In this document: positions 24,879 through 34,444 of the stretch, piece after piece
Layout of the letters: each line of letters begins with the position of its first letter
Position numbering within the stretch: position 1 is the first letter of the stretch
Source of the DNA: JANQUM01 sp047630355
GTDB taxonomy: Bacteria > Bacteroidota > Bacteroidia > Cytophagales > Spirosomataceae
Reading direction: 5' to 3'
Assembly: GCA_047630355.1 (NCBI GenBank)
Contig: JBLHXN010000009.1
Coordinates: forward strand, 1 to 57,357
Length of the DNA stretch: 57,357 nt
Made by a program: the position numbers and the translations under genes
The notes under the pieces: generated by a model
Database searches by the model: none
Told to the model about the DNA's origin: nothing
The model's input: the letters and a program-made list of their open reading frames with translations, nothing else

Positions 24879-26573
24879 TTGAGAAAGCTATTGAGTCGGG
24901 TTGCCGCAATCGTAATACTCACATATTGTTTATTCTACCTTTTTTACATTTGGTTTTTTGCCGTCGATTTTCCAATCCAGGATGATTTACTGTTCATACT
25001 TCTTGTTGATGATTTCCAAAAAACGGAATTTACTCTATATAATATTCCGTACTTTATAGGAGAGTTGTTTCGGGTAGATAATGACCATTGCCTGATGGTT
25101 CCACGGATAATAATTCTAATTAGCTTCTGGGTTACTAATGTACTTAACTTCAAAGACCTTTTGGTCTTCGTAAGCTTTCTTTCATTGGGAACATTGACCT
25201 TTTTCTACGCCCAGTTTAGAACTTTCAAGAAGCCATTTTACTATTTCCTTCCGGTCGTATTTCTATTGCTGCAACCGCAATACTATGAAGTATCGCTGTG
25301 GACGCTTTCGGGTTTAGAACATACGGGAGTAATCCTTTTTCTTCTGGCGTCTTTATTTTCAGTAAAAAATAATAAGATTTGGTTAGGACTTTTATTTGCT
25401 TCTGCGGGTACTTTTACATCGGGGAATGGCATCTTTATCTTCGCGGTCGTTGGGCTCTTTTTCGTATTAGAGTGTAAGTACAGAAGCTTATTGCCTTTGT
25501 TCGGAGTTTTTTTGCTTAACGTAATTGTGTTGCTTTTTATCTATAAAAAAGGCCAACAGAATAATCTAAGTGAGAGCCTGAATCACCTTCCTGAACTGTT
25601 CAAGTATTATCTGTTTCTTTTGGGTGGAGTGGCGGAAGGTTTCACGATGCGTAAAATCCCTGCCATTGCCTTCGGAACATTCCTGTTAGTATCGTTTATC
25701 TATCTGACGATAAAAAAACTGATGAAACCAACTTCGTCCATAGCTTCTTACGCGTTGGCGTTTATGGCGTTTAATTTAGTAACAATCCTGCTGATTGCAC
25801 TTGGTCGATTTGATTCTGGTACGATGGTTACCGCAAGTAGGTATCAATATTACGCTGTTTTGGTTGTTATTGGCTTTTACCTACTGCTGATTTCTTTAAA
25901 GCTAAACTCAGTGTTGGAGCGAGTCGTGATTTTATCAGTATTGGGGGTAAGTTTGATATTTAACTTTCTATCGTATTTCAATCATACGACGACCATCGAT
26001 TACAATAAATCAACCTATTTAGCAGATACACAGAACTGGAGTTCAAACGAAAATATGTTTTACGTTTCGCCAAGTTTTGTGAATTTAGTTCGACCTTATT
26101 TTGCAGAAACGGTTGAAAATGAAATATGGGTTCCGAAGCATAAACTGTACGAGAGCACTTTTGGGGAGGACTTAAAAGATATAAGAATTAGTATTTTTGC
26201 TGACAACTTTCAATCAGGAGGAAGCAACACATTCACGGATAAAAACAATTTTGTTCTGGAAGTCGCAGGTTTACCGATTAGTCCGTCTTTTCAAAACAAA
26301 TTTTATTTGCTGCTCACTGAACTAAAATCACGAAAACGTCACATTCTATCCATTCATTTTTTAGACAACGGGAAATATAATTTTATGACTGGGAAAGGCT
26401 ACCTCCGAAACTTCGGTTACGCGAAAGCTTTTCAGGGAACTTTGGAAAAAGATGTTTACGATATTGAAGTTCTATACGTTCGAGATGAGAAAATAACCAT
26501 ATATGATACAGGTAAGCGTATCAATATCTTTGCTGCTCAAGTTGAATTAAAACACGCAGGCGTGGTTAATTAA
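24879..26573 (+). CDS. Polytopic membrane protein, GT-C glycosyltransferase-like
   Basis: The 564-residue protein has a first membrane segment at about 8-30 and roughly ten more hydrophobic stretches up to residue 370, then a soluble C-terminal domain of about 190 residues. After the first segment comes an acidic loop, FPIQDDLLF, as in lipid-linked-sugar-dependent GT-C transferases, where a DD or ED pair is catalytic. The start is a TTG, with no usable ATG before the first membrane segment. It converges on the next gene with an 8-bp overlap. Exact family and substrate are unknown. Confidence 0.68.
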   Translation: MRKLLSRVAAIVILTYCLFYLFYIWFFAVDFPIQDDLLFILLVDDFQKTEFTLYNIPYFIGELFRVDNDHCLMVPRIIILISFWVTNVLNFKDLLVFVSFLSLGTLTFFYAQFRTFKKPFYYFLPVVFLLLQPQYYEVSLWTLSGLEHTGVILFLLASLFSVKNNKIWLGLLFASAGTFTSGNGIFIFAVVGLFFVLECKYRSLLPLFGVFLLNVIVLLFIYKKGQQNNLSESLNHLPELFKYYLFLLGGVAEGFTMRKIPAIAFGTFLLVSFIYLTIKKLMKPTSSIASYALAFMAFNLVTILLIALGRFDSGTMVTASRYQYYAVLVVIGFYLLLISLKLNSVLERVVILSVLGVSLIFNFLSYFNHTTTIDYNKSTYLADTQNWSSNENMFYVSPSFVNLVRPYFAETVENEIWVPKHKLYESTFGEDLKDIRISIFADNFQSGGSNTFTDKNNFVLEVAGLPISPSFQNKFYLLLTELKSRKRHILSIHFLDNGKYNFMTGKGYLRNFGYAKAFQGTLEKDVYDIEVLYVRDEKITIYDTGKRINIFAAQVELKHAGVVN

Positions 26574-28323
26574 CCTGAATTGCGTATTCGTTCTTACCAG
26601 TAACCACAAGTTTTTTCTTGGTATTAATCATTCTCGTGAACTCTCCGTTCGTTACCTCAAGTAAATAAACATCGTAAGTTGTTTTGAGAAGTTCCAGAGA
26701 AAATGAGTTCTCAATAGTTGCAATCATCCAATCGGTATTAAAGCCAGTTTTCCCAATCAAAACATTCGGGACTGTGTTGTTAACATACCGAGCTGGAAGT
26801 ATAAATTTATCCAAATCAGAAGTGAGGTAAATATAAGTCCCATCAATTCGACTATACCAGTTTCCTTTGAAAGGGAAATTGTAACTATACAGCACAACCG
26901 GCTTGATGGCTATGTCGTACATATTCACTTCATTAATATCAGCGTCTTTGAATAATTCTAAGCCATTCTCTGGTACTTCCACGTAAGTAGAGTCAGTTAT
27001 TAGTGTTTCTAATTCAGCATTATCAAACGGAGTTGTCGGTGGAGTAAGCAAGCCGGTTTTGACCATATCGGCGTACCCTTCTCTAAAAGTAAGATTCCGG
27101 TAGTCAATTTGCTCGTTTTGCGTGTTGTAGTTAAAACCTGCCAATAAAGTATTCTGATAAATCTGTTTCCAGTAATTTATTCCGTTGAAGTAATTTATAA
27201 AAAAGGATAGCATGAAAACGCTACTAAGAATCACCATCGATTTTTTAAAAAACTGATTACCTGAAATATAATAGAAATAGCACAGCGTCAACGCGAAATA
27301 TACCAGAACGAAGAATGATTTTGAAGGACTAAAGATGGCACTTAGTTGGTAATCGTAATTGAAGTTCCACCTGAAGGCAGTTGTGCTGGCAAATATTATC
27401 CAGAAATACACAAAGAGTATCGCGTAGAAGTTATTGAGTGGATTCTTGAAGTCATTTTTGAGGTTAACAATGAGTGTGTAAACAACGATAACAAACGTAA
27501 GAATTCCTATCCCAATCGAAAGGCTGTTTAATACATCCAGATTGAAAATCTGAACCCAGGACCCAAGTGTTATAAAAAAGAGTTTTGCCAGTTCAGGAAG
27601 GTGCGAGAAGCTTTTCAGGATTATTCCGGATTTATCAGTATCGTCTGTAGCCCCGAATAGAAGAATCGGAATCAGTTTTAAGGTAAATACAGTGGCGAAT
27701 AACCACAGAGAAGTTTTCCATTCGCGGCGGTACAAGCTTACTGCAAGTATTAATAATCCAATTATAAAAAATGTGGAAGAGCTTAAACCCAAAACCACCA
27801 TTAACACGATTAGTAAGACGGCTTGATTTTTTATGTAGGCGTAAACAATAGCGATTGGGAACAGAATAGAAATAAAGTAGAAAAGGCTCGCGTATGTAAA
27901 CAGAAATATGTGGTCCGAATACGGATTGAGAACGGCGAACGAAAGCGTTAGAATAAATAAAGCCGGCACTTTAAAAAAAGCTCGTTTCGCAAATGCTATT
28001 AGTACAAATATTATCGGAATGATATTTGCTAAGTAGGCAATTACATCAAATCGAACGTTTCCAACTAACCAATAGCTGAGTAAATAGATAAACCTGATAA
28101 ACGCCGGAAAGGTCTCGTTTTCGCGTCGAAATAGAGCTTTTATCTTATCAATGAAAGTATCGGCAGTTTGATATTCTTTAAAGAAGTCAGCCACGATTCT
28201 TATTTCGTCGTAGATTACGGAATTGCAGTTTATGTAAAATATGAAGAAACCGTAAAAAATTAACAATACTCCCAAACCAAAAACAGAAAGACGGAATCTG
28301 TTAGATTCAATAACTTTTAACAT
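26566..28323 (-). CDS. Polytopic membrane protein, GT-C glycosyltransferase-like
   Basis: The ATG at 28323 is chosen because a TAnnTTTG promoter (28344-28351) lies inside the 14 extra codons of the longer frame. The 585-residue protein has about eleven membrane segments in its first 390 residues and a soluble C-terminal part. After the first segment comes an acidic loop with VIYDEIRI. The layout resembles the protein encoded convergently at 24879-26573, so the two may be distant paralogues. A role in envelope polysaccharide synthesis is plausible but unproven. Confidence 0.68.
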   Translation of the reverse strand: MLKVIESNRFRLSVFGLGVLLIFYGFFIFYINCNSVIYDEIRIVADFFKEYQTADTFIDKIKALFRRENETFPAFIRFIYLLSYWLVGNVRFDVIAYLANIIPIIFVLIAFAKRAFFKVPALFILTLSFAVLNPYSDHIFLFTYASLFYFISILFPIAIVYAYIKNQAVLLIVLMVVLGLSSSTFFIIGLLILAVSLYRREWKTSLWLFATVFTLKLIPILLFGATDDTDKSGIILKSFSHLPELAKLFFITLGSWVQIFNLDVLNSLSIGIGILTFVIVVYTLIVNLKNDFKNPLNNFYAILFVYFWIIFASTTAFRWNFNYDYQLSAIFSPSKSFFVLVYFALTLCYFYYISGNQFFKKSMVILSSVFMLSFFINYFNGINYWKQIYQNTLLAGFNYNTQNEQIDYRNLTFREGYADMVKTGLLTPPTTPFDNAELETLITDSTYVEVPENGLELFKDADINEVNMYDIAIKPVVLYSYNFPFKGNWYSRIDGTYIYLTSDLDKFILPARYVNNTVPNVLIGKTGFNTDWMIATIENSFSLELLKTTYDVYLLEVTNGEFTRMINTKKKLVVTGKNEYAIQVN

Positions 28324-28343
28324 CAATTTTGTGCTTTTTAAAT

Positions 28344-28351
28344 CAAAAGTA
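28344..28351 (-). promoter_or_regulatory. Candidate -7 element for the membrane protein at 28323
   Basis: On the minus strand TACTTTTG fits TAnnTTTG. It is 20 bp before the ATG at 28323 and would lie inside the longer reading frame, which argues for the shorter protein. Confidence 0.5.
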
Positions 28352-28459
28352 CTACTTAATTTCACAGGAAAAAGGGACAGCCAACTTTTATGTGACTTTA
28401 TGTTTTTTAGTCAGTATATTTTAATAAAGAATATATGGTGGTATATGTATTAACATAGA

Positions 28460-28480
28460 ATGTGAATCAAGGGTAAAAGA
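28460..28480 (+). repeat. Left terminal inverted repeat of the IS982-like element
   Basis: It begins ATGTGAATCAAGGGT and matches the complement of the right end (29434-29454) over the first ten bases without change and with few changes afterwards. Confidence 0.8.
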
Positions 28481-28587
28481 ACAGACGTAAATTCGATGTT
28501 GTTAAGTAATATGCAACCGCGGCGGCGAACCGCTACGACTTATCTCCATTTACTATTACGTCTGCGACCGCTATCAAATAGTACATT

Positions 28588-29440
28588 ATGCTGGAACGTG
28601 CCGTGCGACGGTCGCAACGTTTCAGTCCAAATCTAAACCAAGGTGACATCACTGACGAGGAATTGATACTCATTTACTTGTTCTGTGCAGCTTATCAGGA
28701 AAGGCACAAACTTAAACTAATGCACAGGGACATCATAGAATATTGGCATGGCTAGTTTCCTAATATGCCTATTTATTAATGCTTTAACGAAAAGCTGAAC
28801 CGTATCTGCATTCTTTTTCCTTCCTTGGTTTCCTGTCAGGTAGCCGACTTTGAAGTATTGGGCGAAGGTGTGGTTGTTGAGGTGGTAGACTCTATGCCCA
28901 TCATAACCTGTTCGGCCAACAGGCAACCCAAGGGTAAGCTGGAGATTTCTAACAAAGGTTATTATTGCTCGAGTAAAAACCTATACTATTACGGTGTAAA
29001 GCCCCATGCACTTTTGGTTTATACCAAAGGTACCCTCCCGATACCTGAATACATCGGTTTAACCCCGGCCTCTACGCATGACCTCACCGCACTCAGACCA
29101 ATATTAAAAACTATAAAGAACCTCAATATAACTGGCGATAAAGCGTACGCAGAGAAAGGACTCAACGAGGAACTTAATACGCGGGTATAATTCCCAGACT
29201 ATCACACCGATTAAGTAAACAAAGGGCAAAACGTTGATTGAAAGGCAATTCGACAAGGCCTACGAAGACCTGTTTTCGACTGTGGTATCAAAAATAAGGC
29301 CGCCTATCAAATCGTTTTTCCATTGGATAAATGACATCACAGGTATTCGAAAAGCATCAAAAGTTAGGTCTGAAAAAGGATTAATACTTCATGTGTTTGG
29401 AAAAATAGCAGCAGCTTTGTGCTTAAAACTTAACTTTTAA
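28588..29440 (+). pseudogene. IS982-family transposase pseudogene
   Basis: Pieces of a DDE transposase occur in order. Codons from 28588 give LILIYLFCAAYQE and RDIIEYWHG, then TAG (28753) and TAA (28777) interrupt. The same frame resumes with VVDSMPIITC, YYYGVKPHAL, LTPASTHDL and GDKAYAEKG up to TAA at 29188. The last part, RQFDKAYEDLF, SFFHWIN and SKVRSEKGLILHVFGK, is in another frame to 29440. At least three stops and one frameshift mean that no functional protein is made. The order and motifs match IS982-type transposases of Bacteroidota. Confidence 0.88.
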
Positions 29441-29454
29441 CCCCTGATTCACAT
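29434..29454 (-). repeat. Right terminal inverted repeat of the IS982-like element
   Basis: Its complement begins ATGTGAATCAGGGGT. It ends 23 bp before the ATG of the next gene, so the element reaches into that gene's expected promoter zone. Confidence 0.8.
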
Positions 29455-29477
29455 ATAGTATTAGTAGCTTTACTTCA

Positions 29478-30746
29478 ATGAACCTAATTTTTAATAAAAG
29501 GCATTTCATAATCTCCTTTATCTTTCTGTCTATAGGGTGGTTAATTCTAAATTACATCTTTTTTGTCCGGCGTGGAATGCTTTCATTTCACTCGGACTTT
29601 ATAAGCATTGCAGACTGGTCTTGGGACGGTAAAAGAGACTATTTGAAGACATTCGGTATTTATATGCCGATCATTCCGTACATAGTTTCAATGTATTCGC
29701 AATTATTTTCGAGCTACACTGATTATATCCACGGTGCTGTTTTCCTCAAAGCATTCTTCATTTTAATAGATGCTTTTTCTTTCTCTCTCGTAATAGCATT
29801 AATTCCAAACCTGAATCCAAGGCGGTTTTGGTTAACGCTCTTTTTAACACTGATTAATTTATCATTAATCTACAATACTATTTTCTGGGGACAAGTAGAT
29901 ACGCTTCACTCTGCGTTAATATTCTGTTCTTTTGTAGCTCTTGTGACAAATAGATACAAATTAGTATGGTTACTCTTTACGGTAGCTATTTTTACCAAAA
30001 TTGTATCAGTAATCTTCCTACCAATAATCGGCATTTATATTATAAATGAATTAGTGTGCAACCACCTATCAATCAAACAAATAGTTATAGATTTTGCGGT
30101 AGTTCCGTTTGCGGTGGTACTGATATTATCGCCGATAATAATCAGCGGGGCTTTACCGGAATATATTGAAATTACCAAAGGGGTATTTAGTGATTATGAT
30201 GCCGTTTCTGCCAATGCATTTAACATCTATTACTTGATTTCTAATAACACAAACCTCATCGCCGTAAGTAGCTCTACAACGCTCTTCAGAAGTTTTACTT
30301 ACGCACAGTTCGGCCTGTTAACCTTTAGCGTCTCTATGTTTGTGTGTTTGTTGCCAATAATTAAGATTGTCCACGGAAATATATTCTTGAATCAAAGGAA
30401 AGAGATTAGCCTTGAATTAGTGCTGTTAGCTTTTATAATAATACCGTTGTTGTTTTTCTTTTTTACGACTAAAGTTCGCGAACGGTTTGCTCACCCTTAT
30501 CTCTTGTCCCTCACACTCTATTGTTTCTATCACAAACGCTACGTATTTTGGATTCTTGGTACGTTGGTTTACGCATTGCAGTTAGAAGCGGTATTAAAAT
30601 ACACGAAAGTCTGGGGTGGTATTTTTATAAGTTTGTTTGATGAAACAAACTTATATCAACCAACCCTAATTGCGGTATTCTTTTTAGTGCTAATAGTGTG
30701 CCTTTTTAGAGAGATAGACAAAGTAATGCCACAGAAATCACTTTAG
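29478..30746 (+). CDS. Polytopic membrane mannosyltransferase-like protein (GT-C)
   Basis: The 422-residue protein has about ten membrane segments. The motif NTIFWGQVDTLHS, in a loop after a central segment, matches the WGQxD pattern of polyprenol-phosphate-dependent GT-C mannosyltransferases, and HSDFISIADW after the first segment is the likely acidic catalytic loop. Its ATG is 23 bp from the end of the IS982-like element, so its native promoter may have been displaced. The 3' end overlaps the convergent acs gene by 9 bp. Role in envelope glycan synthesis is inferred. Confidence 0.75.
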   Translation: MNLIFNKRHFIISFIFLSIGWLILNYIFFVRRGMLSFHSDFISIADWSWDGKRDYLKTFGIYMPIIPYIVSMYSQLFSSYTDYIHGAVFLKAFFILIDAFSFSLVIALIPNLNPRRFWLTLFLTLINLSLIYNTIFWGQVDTLHSALIFCSFVALVTNRYKLVWLLFTVAIFTKIVSVIFLPIIGIYIINELVCNHLSIKQIVIDFAVVPFAVVLILSPIIISGALPEYIEITKGVFSDYDAVSANAFNIYYLISNNTNLIAVSSSTTLFRSFTYAQFGLLTFSVSMFVCLLPIIKIVHGNIFLNQRKEISLELVLLAFIIIPLLFFFFTTKVRERFAHPYLLSLTLYCFYHKRYVFWILGTLVYALQLEAVLKYTKVWGGIFISLFDETNLYQPTLIAVFFLVLIVCLFREIDKVMPQKSL

Positions 30747-32630
30747 AGCACCTTCTTTAATTGACTCGACAACTTCAGGGTCAAGCAGCGTGGACGTGTC
30801 GCCCAAATTATCAGCTGCTCCTTCGGCAATTTTTCTTAAAATCCGCCGCATGATTTTTCCAGAACGTGTTTTGGGTAATCCTGATACAAATTGAATTTTA
30901 TCAGGCTTCGCTATCGGTCCTATTATGCGGGTTACTGTTGCCAGAATATCTTTTCTGGTCAAATCTTCGTCTTCATGGGTTCGCTCCATGATGATGTACG
31001 CATAAATTCCTTGTCCTTTAATTTCATGCGGATAACCAACCACCGCAGATTCAACAACTCCGGTGTGTGAATTTAAAGCGTCCTCAACCTCTGCGGTACC
31101 AATGCGATGTCCGGAAACGTTGATTACATCATCAACACGTCCGGTGATTCTGTAATAACCATCATCGTCTCGCAGACAGCCATCTCCTGTGAAATAATAT
31201 CCTTTGTAGGTGGTGAAATACGTGGTTTTGCAACGATCGTGGTCTCCCCAGGTTGTTCTGATGATAGATGGCCAAGGAAATTTAATGCACAAGTTTCCCG
31301 AGACGCCATTTCCGGTTATTTCTTCGCCTTTTTCATCAACTAATATGGGTTGAATTCCCGGTAGTGGCAGTGTGGCAAAAGTAGGTTTCGTGGGGGTGAT
31401 ATTTGCTATCGGAGAAATCATGATTCCGCCCGTTTCTGTTTGCCACCAAGTATCGCAAATAGTGCAATTTCCCTTTCCAATGTTCTTGTCGTACCAAATC
31501 CAGGCTTCTTCGTTAATTGGTTCTCCTACTGAGCCAAGTACCTTTAAAGAAGTTAAATCTTTACCTTTCCAATAAGATTCACCGTGACCCATTAACGCCC
31601 GAATGGCGGTAGGAGCGGTGTAGAAAATATTCACTCGGTGGCGTTCTACGATGTCCCAAAACCGTCCGGCATCGGGATAAGTAGGGACTCCTTCAAACAT
31701 AACAGAAGTTGCACCGCTGATAAGCGGACCGTAAACGATGTAGGAATGTCCGGTTATCCAGCCAATGTCTGCCGTGCAAAAATAGACCTGACCGGGCTTG
31801 TATTGAAAAACGTTTTGGAAAGTGTACGCAGTGTAAACCATATAGCCACCGCAGGTGTGAACTACGCCTTTTGGTTTTCCGGTAGAACCTGAAGTATAAA
31901 GTATAAATAAAGGATCTTCCGAATCCATTTCAACCGCCGGACAATCAGTATTTACTGATTTTACTTCGTCTTCCCACCAATAATCACGGTGTTTTATCAT
32001 CGAAACCGGTGTACGCGTGCGAGTAGCGACAATTACCTTTTCTACGGTTGGCGTACCAATTAAAGCGTCGTCTACGGTTTCTTTCATAGGAATTTTCTTT
32101 GTTCCACGAAATGCCCCGTCGGAGGTGATAATCATTTTGCAGGCGGAGTCATTCACTCGATCGGCGATCGCTTTTGCGGAGAAACCTCCAAAAACTACCG
32201 AGTGAATAGCTCCAATCCGAGCACAGGCAAGTACAGAAATTGCTAATTCGGGAATCATGGGTAAGTAAATACATACGCGGTCTCCTTTTGTAATTCCGTG
32301 CTTTTTTAAAACATTGGCGAATCTGCAAACCCGCTCGTGCAATGTTTTGTAAGAAATGTGCTGCGGCTCATCGTCAATTTCGTTGGGTTCCCAAATGATT
32401 GCGATTTCTTCGGGCTTGTCTATTACATGACGATCCAATGCATTTTCGGTGATATTTAATTTACCGTCTTTGAACCACTTTATTGAAGGTTCGTCAAAAT
32501 TCCATTCTAATACTTTTGAGTAAGGCTTTTTCCACTGAAATTCCTGAGCAACTTCGTCCCAAAACTCTTCGGGTTTTTCAACGCTCTTTTTGTATGTTTT
32601 TTGGTAGTCTTCAAAAGAATTAATTTTCAT
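30738..32630 (-). CDS. acs: Acetyl-CoA synthetase
   Basis: The enzyme activates acetate with ATP and CoA to acetyl-CoA. The 630-residue ANL-superfamily protein is full length: YTSGSTGKPKGVVHT is the phosphate-binding A3 motif, TWWQTETGG is A5, TGDGCLRDDDGY is A7, and PKTRSGKIMRR carries the C-terminal Lys that is acetylated in regulation. Upstream on the same strand are genes for an SSS-family symporter and its small subunit, so uptake and activation are encoded together. The gap to the symporter gene is 83 bp and contains a hairpin but no promoter motif. Confidence 0.97.
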   Translation of the reverse strand: MKINSFEDYQKTYKKSVEKPEEFWDEVAQEFQWKKPYSKVLEWNFDEPSIKWFKDGKLNITENALDRHVIDKPEEIAIIWEPNEIDDEPQHISYKTLHERVCRFANVLKKHGITKGDRVCIYLPMIPELAISVLACARIGAIHSVVFGGFSAKAIADRVNDSACKMIITSDGAFRGTKKIPMKETVDDALIGTPTVEKVIVATRTRTPVSMIKHRDYWWEDEVKSVNTDCPAVEMDSEDPLFILYTSGSTGKPKGVVHTCGGYMVYTAYTFQNVFQYKPGQVYFCTADIGWITGHSYIVYGPLISGATSVMFEGVPTYPDAGRFWDIVERHRVNIFYTAPTAIRALMGHGESYWKGKDLTSLKVLGSVGEPINEEAWIWYDKNIGKGNCTICDTWWQTETGGIMISPIANITPTKPTFATLPLPGIQPILVDEKGEEITGNGVSGNLCIKFPWPSIIRTTWGDHDRCKTTYFTTYKGYYFTGDGCLRDDDGYYRITGRVDDVINVSGHRIGTAEVEDALNSHTGVVESAVVGYPHEIKGQGIYAYIIMERTHEDEDLTRKDILATVTRIIGPIAKPDKIQFVSGLPKTRSGKIMRRILRKIAEGAADNLGDTSTLLDPEVVESIKEGALK

Positions 32631-32683
32631 AATTTGATAAGTAGGTTTGTAGAGTTGAATAATTTTAAGTGCTGATAGTATAT

Positions 32684-32719
32684 CATTAAGAATATTTTAT
32701 CGATTAAATATTCTTAATG
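32684..32719 (-). terminator. Intercistronic AT-rich hairpin between symporter and acs
   Basis: A 14-bp stem (32684-32697 with 32706-32719, loop 8) overlaps the symporter stop codon. No T-run follows on the minus strand. It could be a weak terminator, an mRNA-stability element or a processing site that sets different levels of symporter and synthetase. Confidence 0.5.
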
Positions 32720-34411
32720 AGCGGATGCTTCAGAAGCTCCTTTAGGTATGCGAATATCCTCCACAATTTCCTGCACGTCGGCTGGAGGTTCGGGTGTGAA
32801 TTGACAAATAATTACGGAAACGACGAAGTTACAAAGCATTGCTATTGAGCCAAAACCTTCTGGTGATATGCCAAACCACCATTCATCTTTCGTGGGTAAT
32901 TCGCCCAACCATCCTAATTTGAACTTTGCCATGTAAAACAGCATTAACGAAATCCCAACCACCATTCCGGTAATTGCTCCTTCTTTGTTCATTCGCTTAT
33001 AGAATATACCTAATATTATTGCGGGAAAAAAGGAGGCGGCCGCCAAACCGAATGCTAGTGCTACCACAGCGGCAACAAAACCGGGAGGATTGATTCCGAA
33101 ATATCCGGCAACGCAAACTGCTCCGGTTGCTGACAGGCGGGCAACCCACAACTCATTTTTGTCAGAAATATCGGGTTTGATCATTTTCTTAACCAAATCG
33201 TGCGAAACTGACGAAGAAATAACCAGAAGGAGTCCTGCGGCGGTAGAAAGAGCAGCTGCCAAACCTCCGGCGGCAACCAATGCGATTACCCAATTAGGTA
33301 ATTGGGCAATTTCGGGATTCGCCAAAACCATGATGTCGTTATCTATCGTGAGTTCGTTCGCGTTTTTATCAGCTACGTAATTAACAACACCGTCTTGATT
33401 TTTGTCTTCAAACTTTATCAAACCTGTAGTTTCCCAGTTGCTAAACCATTCCGGCATCTCTGCGTACGGTTTGTTGCTGACGGTCTCGATAAGGTTAGTT
33501 CGGGCGAAAACCGCAACTGCCGGAGCGGTGGTGAACAAGACGGCGATTAGAAGCAACGCGTACCCGCCCGATAGTCGAGCGTCTTTGACTTTCGGAACGG
33601 TGAAAAAACGAACGATTACATGCGGTAATCCTGCGGTTCCGGTCATGAGAGCCAGCGTAATTGCAAAAATATCCGTTGTTGATTTTGTGCCATTGGTGTA
33701 AGCGGCAAAACCTAATTCCTGATTCAGTCCGTCAAGTTTATCGAGTAAATAAACGCCCGATCCGTCAGATAAAACCGAACCCATTCCGATTTGAGGAATT
33801 AGGTTTCCGGTCATTTGAATAGAAATGAAAATCGCCGGAACCATAAACGCAAAAATCAATACGCAGTATTGTGCCACTTGCGTGTAGGTAATTCCTTTCA
33901 TACCTCCCAAGACAGCATAAAAAAGGACGATTAACATTCCGATAATCACGCCGGTATCAATGTCAACTTCCAAAAATCTGGAAAAAACTACGCCTACACC
34001 TCGCATCTGTCCGGCAACGTAAGTGAATGAAACTAACAATGCACAAATTACCGCCACTAAGCGGGCAGTGTTGGAGTAATACCTGTCGCCAATAAAGTCA
34101 GGCACCGTAAATTTTCCGAATTTACGTAAATAAGGGGCGAGTAGAAGTGCCAATAAAACGTAGCCGCCCGTCCAACCCATTAGGTATACAGAGCCGTCGT
34201 ACCCAATAAATGAAATAATACCCGCCATAGAGATAAAAGATGCGGCAGACATCCAGTCGGCGGCGGTTGCCATTCCGTTTGCGAGTGGCGATACCCCTCC
34301 ACCGGCTACGTAAAATTCTTTGGTAGAACCCGCCCGGGACCAGATGGCTATTCCAATATATAGGGCAAAAGATAATCCTACTATGATATAAGTCCAAACT
34401 TGTACGCTCAT
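32714..34411 (-). CDS. Sodium:solute symporter, acetate permease-like
   Basis: The 565-residue protein has about 13 membrane segments. SSS-family patches are present: AADWMSAASFISMAG near the N-terminus, a VRFFTVPKVKDAR segment in the middle and GLAAALSTAAGLLLVISSSVSHDL. It resembles the ActP branch that works with a DUF4212 subunit. Neighbouring acs makes acetate or a related short acid the likely substrate. It starts 33 bp after the small-subunit gene. An ActP name is not given, because substrate specificity within this branch varies. Confidence 0.92.
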   Translation of the reverse strand: MSVQVWTYIIVGLSFALYIGIAIWSRAGSTKEFYVAGGGVSPLANGMATAADWMSAASFISMAGIISFIGYDGSVYLMGWTGGYVLLALLLAPYLRKFGKFTVPDFIGDRYYSNTARLVAVICALLVSFTYVAGQMRGVGVVFSRFLEVDIDTGVIIGMLIVLFYAVLGGMKGITYTQVAQYCVLIFAFMVPAIFISIQMTGNLIPQIGMGSVLSDGSGVYLLDKLDGLNQELGFAAYTNGTKSTTDIFAITLALMTGTAGLPHVIVRFFTVPKVKDARLSGGYALLLIAVLFTTAPAVAVFARTNLIETVSNKPYAEMPEWFSNWETTGLIKFEDKNQDGVVNYVADKNANELTIDNDIMVLANPEIAQLPNWVIALVAAGGLAAALSTAAGLLLVISSSVSHDLVKKMIKPDISDKNELWVARLSATGAVCVAGYFGINPPGFVAAVVALAFGLAAASFFPAIILGIFYKRMNKEGAITGMVVGISLMLFYMAKFKLGWLGELPTKDEWWFGISPEGFGSIAMLCNFVVSVIICQFTPEPPADVQEIVEDIRIPKGASEASAH

Positions 34412-34444
34412 AATGCTTAGTCAGTTAGCTGTGAAAATTCAACC

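Larger units (their letters stand above)
28460..29454 (+). mobile_element. Decayed IS982-family insertion sequence
   Basis: About 995 bp bounded by terminal inverted repeats: ATGTGAATCAAGGGTAAAAG on the left and the complement of ATGTGAATCAGGGGTTAAAA on the right. Size, ends and encoded transposase all suit the IS982 family. Bases beside the ends share ATAG (left flank ends ATAGA, right flank begins ATAGT), a possible worn target duplication. The transposase has several stops and frameshifts, so the copy is inactive. It sits between two genes for membrane glycosyltransferase-like proteins. Confidence 0.88.

Noticed and set aside
28717..28926. Minus-strand open frame inside the IS982-like element
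   Set aside because: It lies opposite recognisable transposase fragments and shows no motif of its own.
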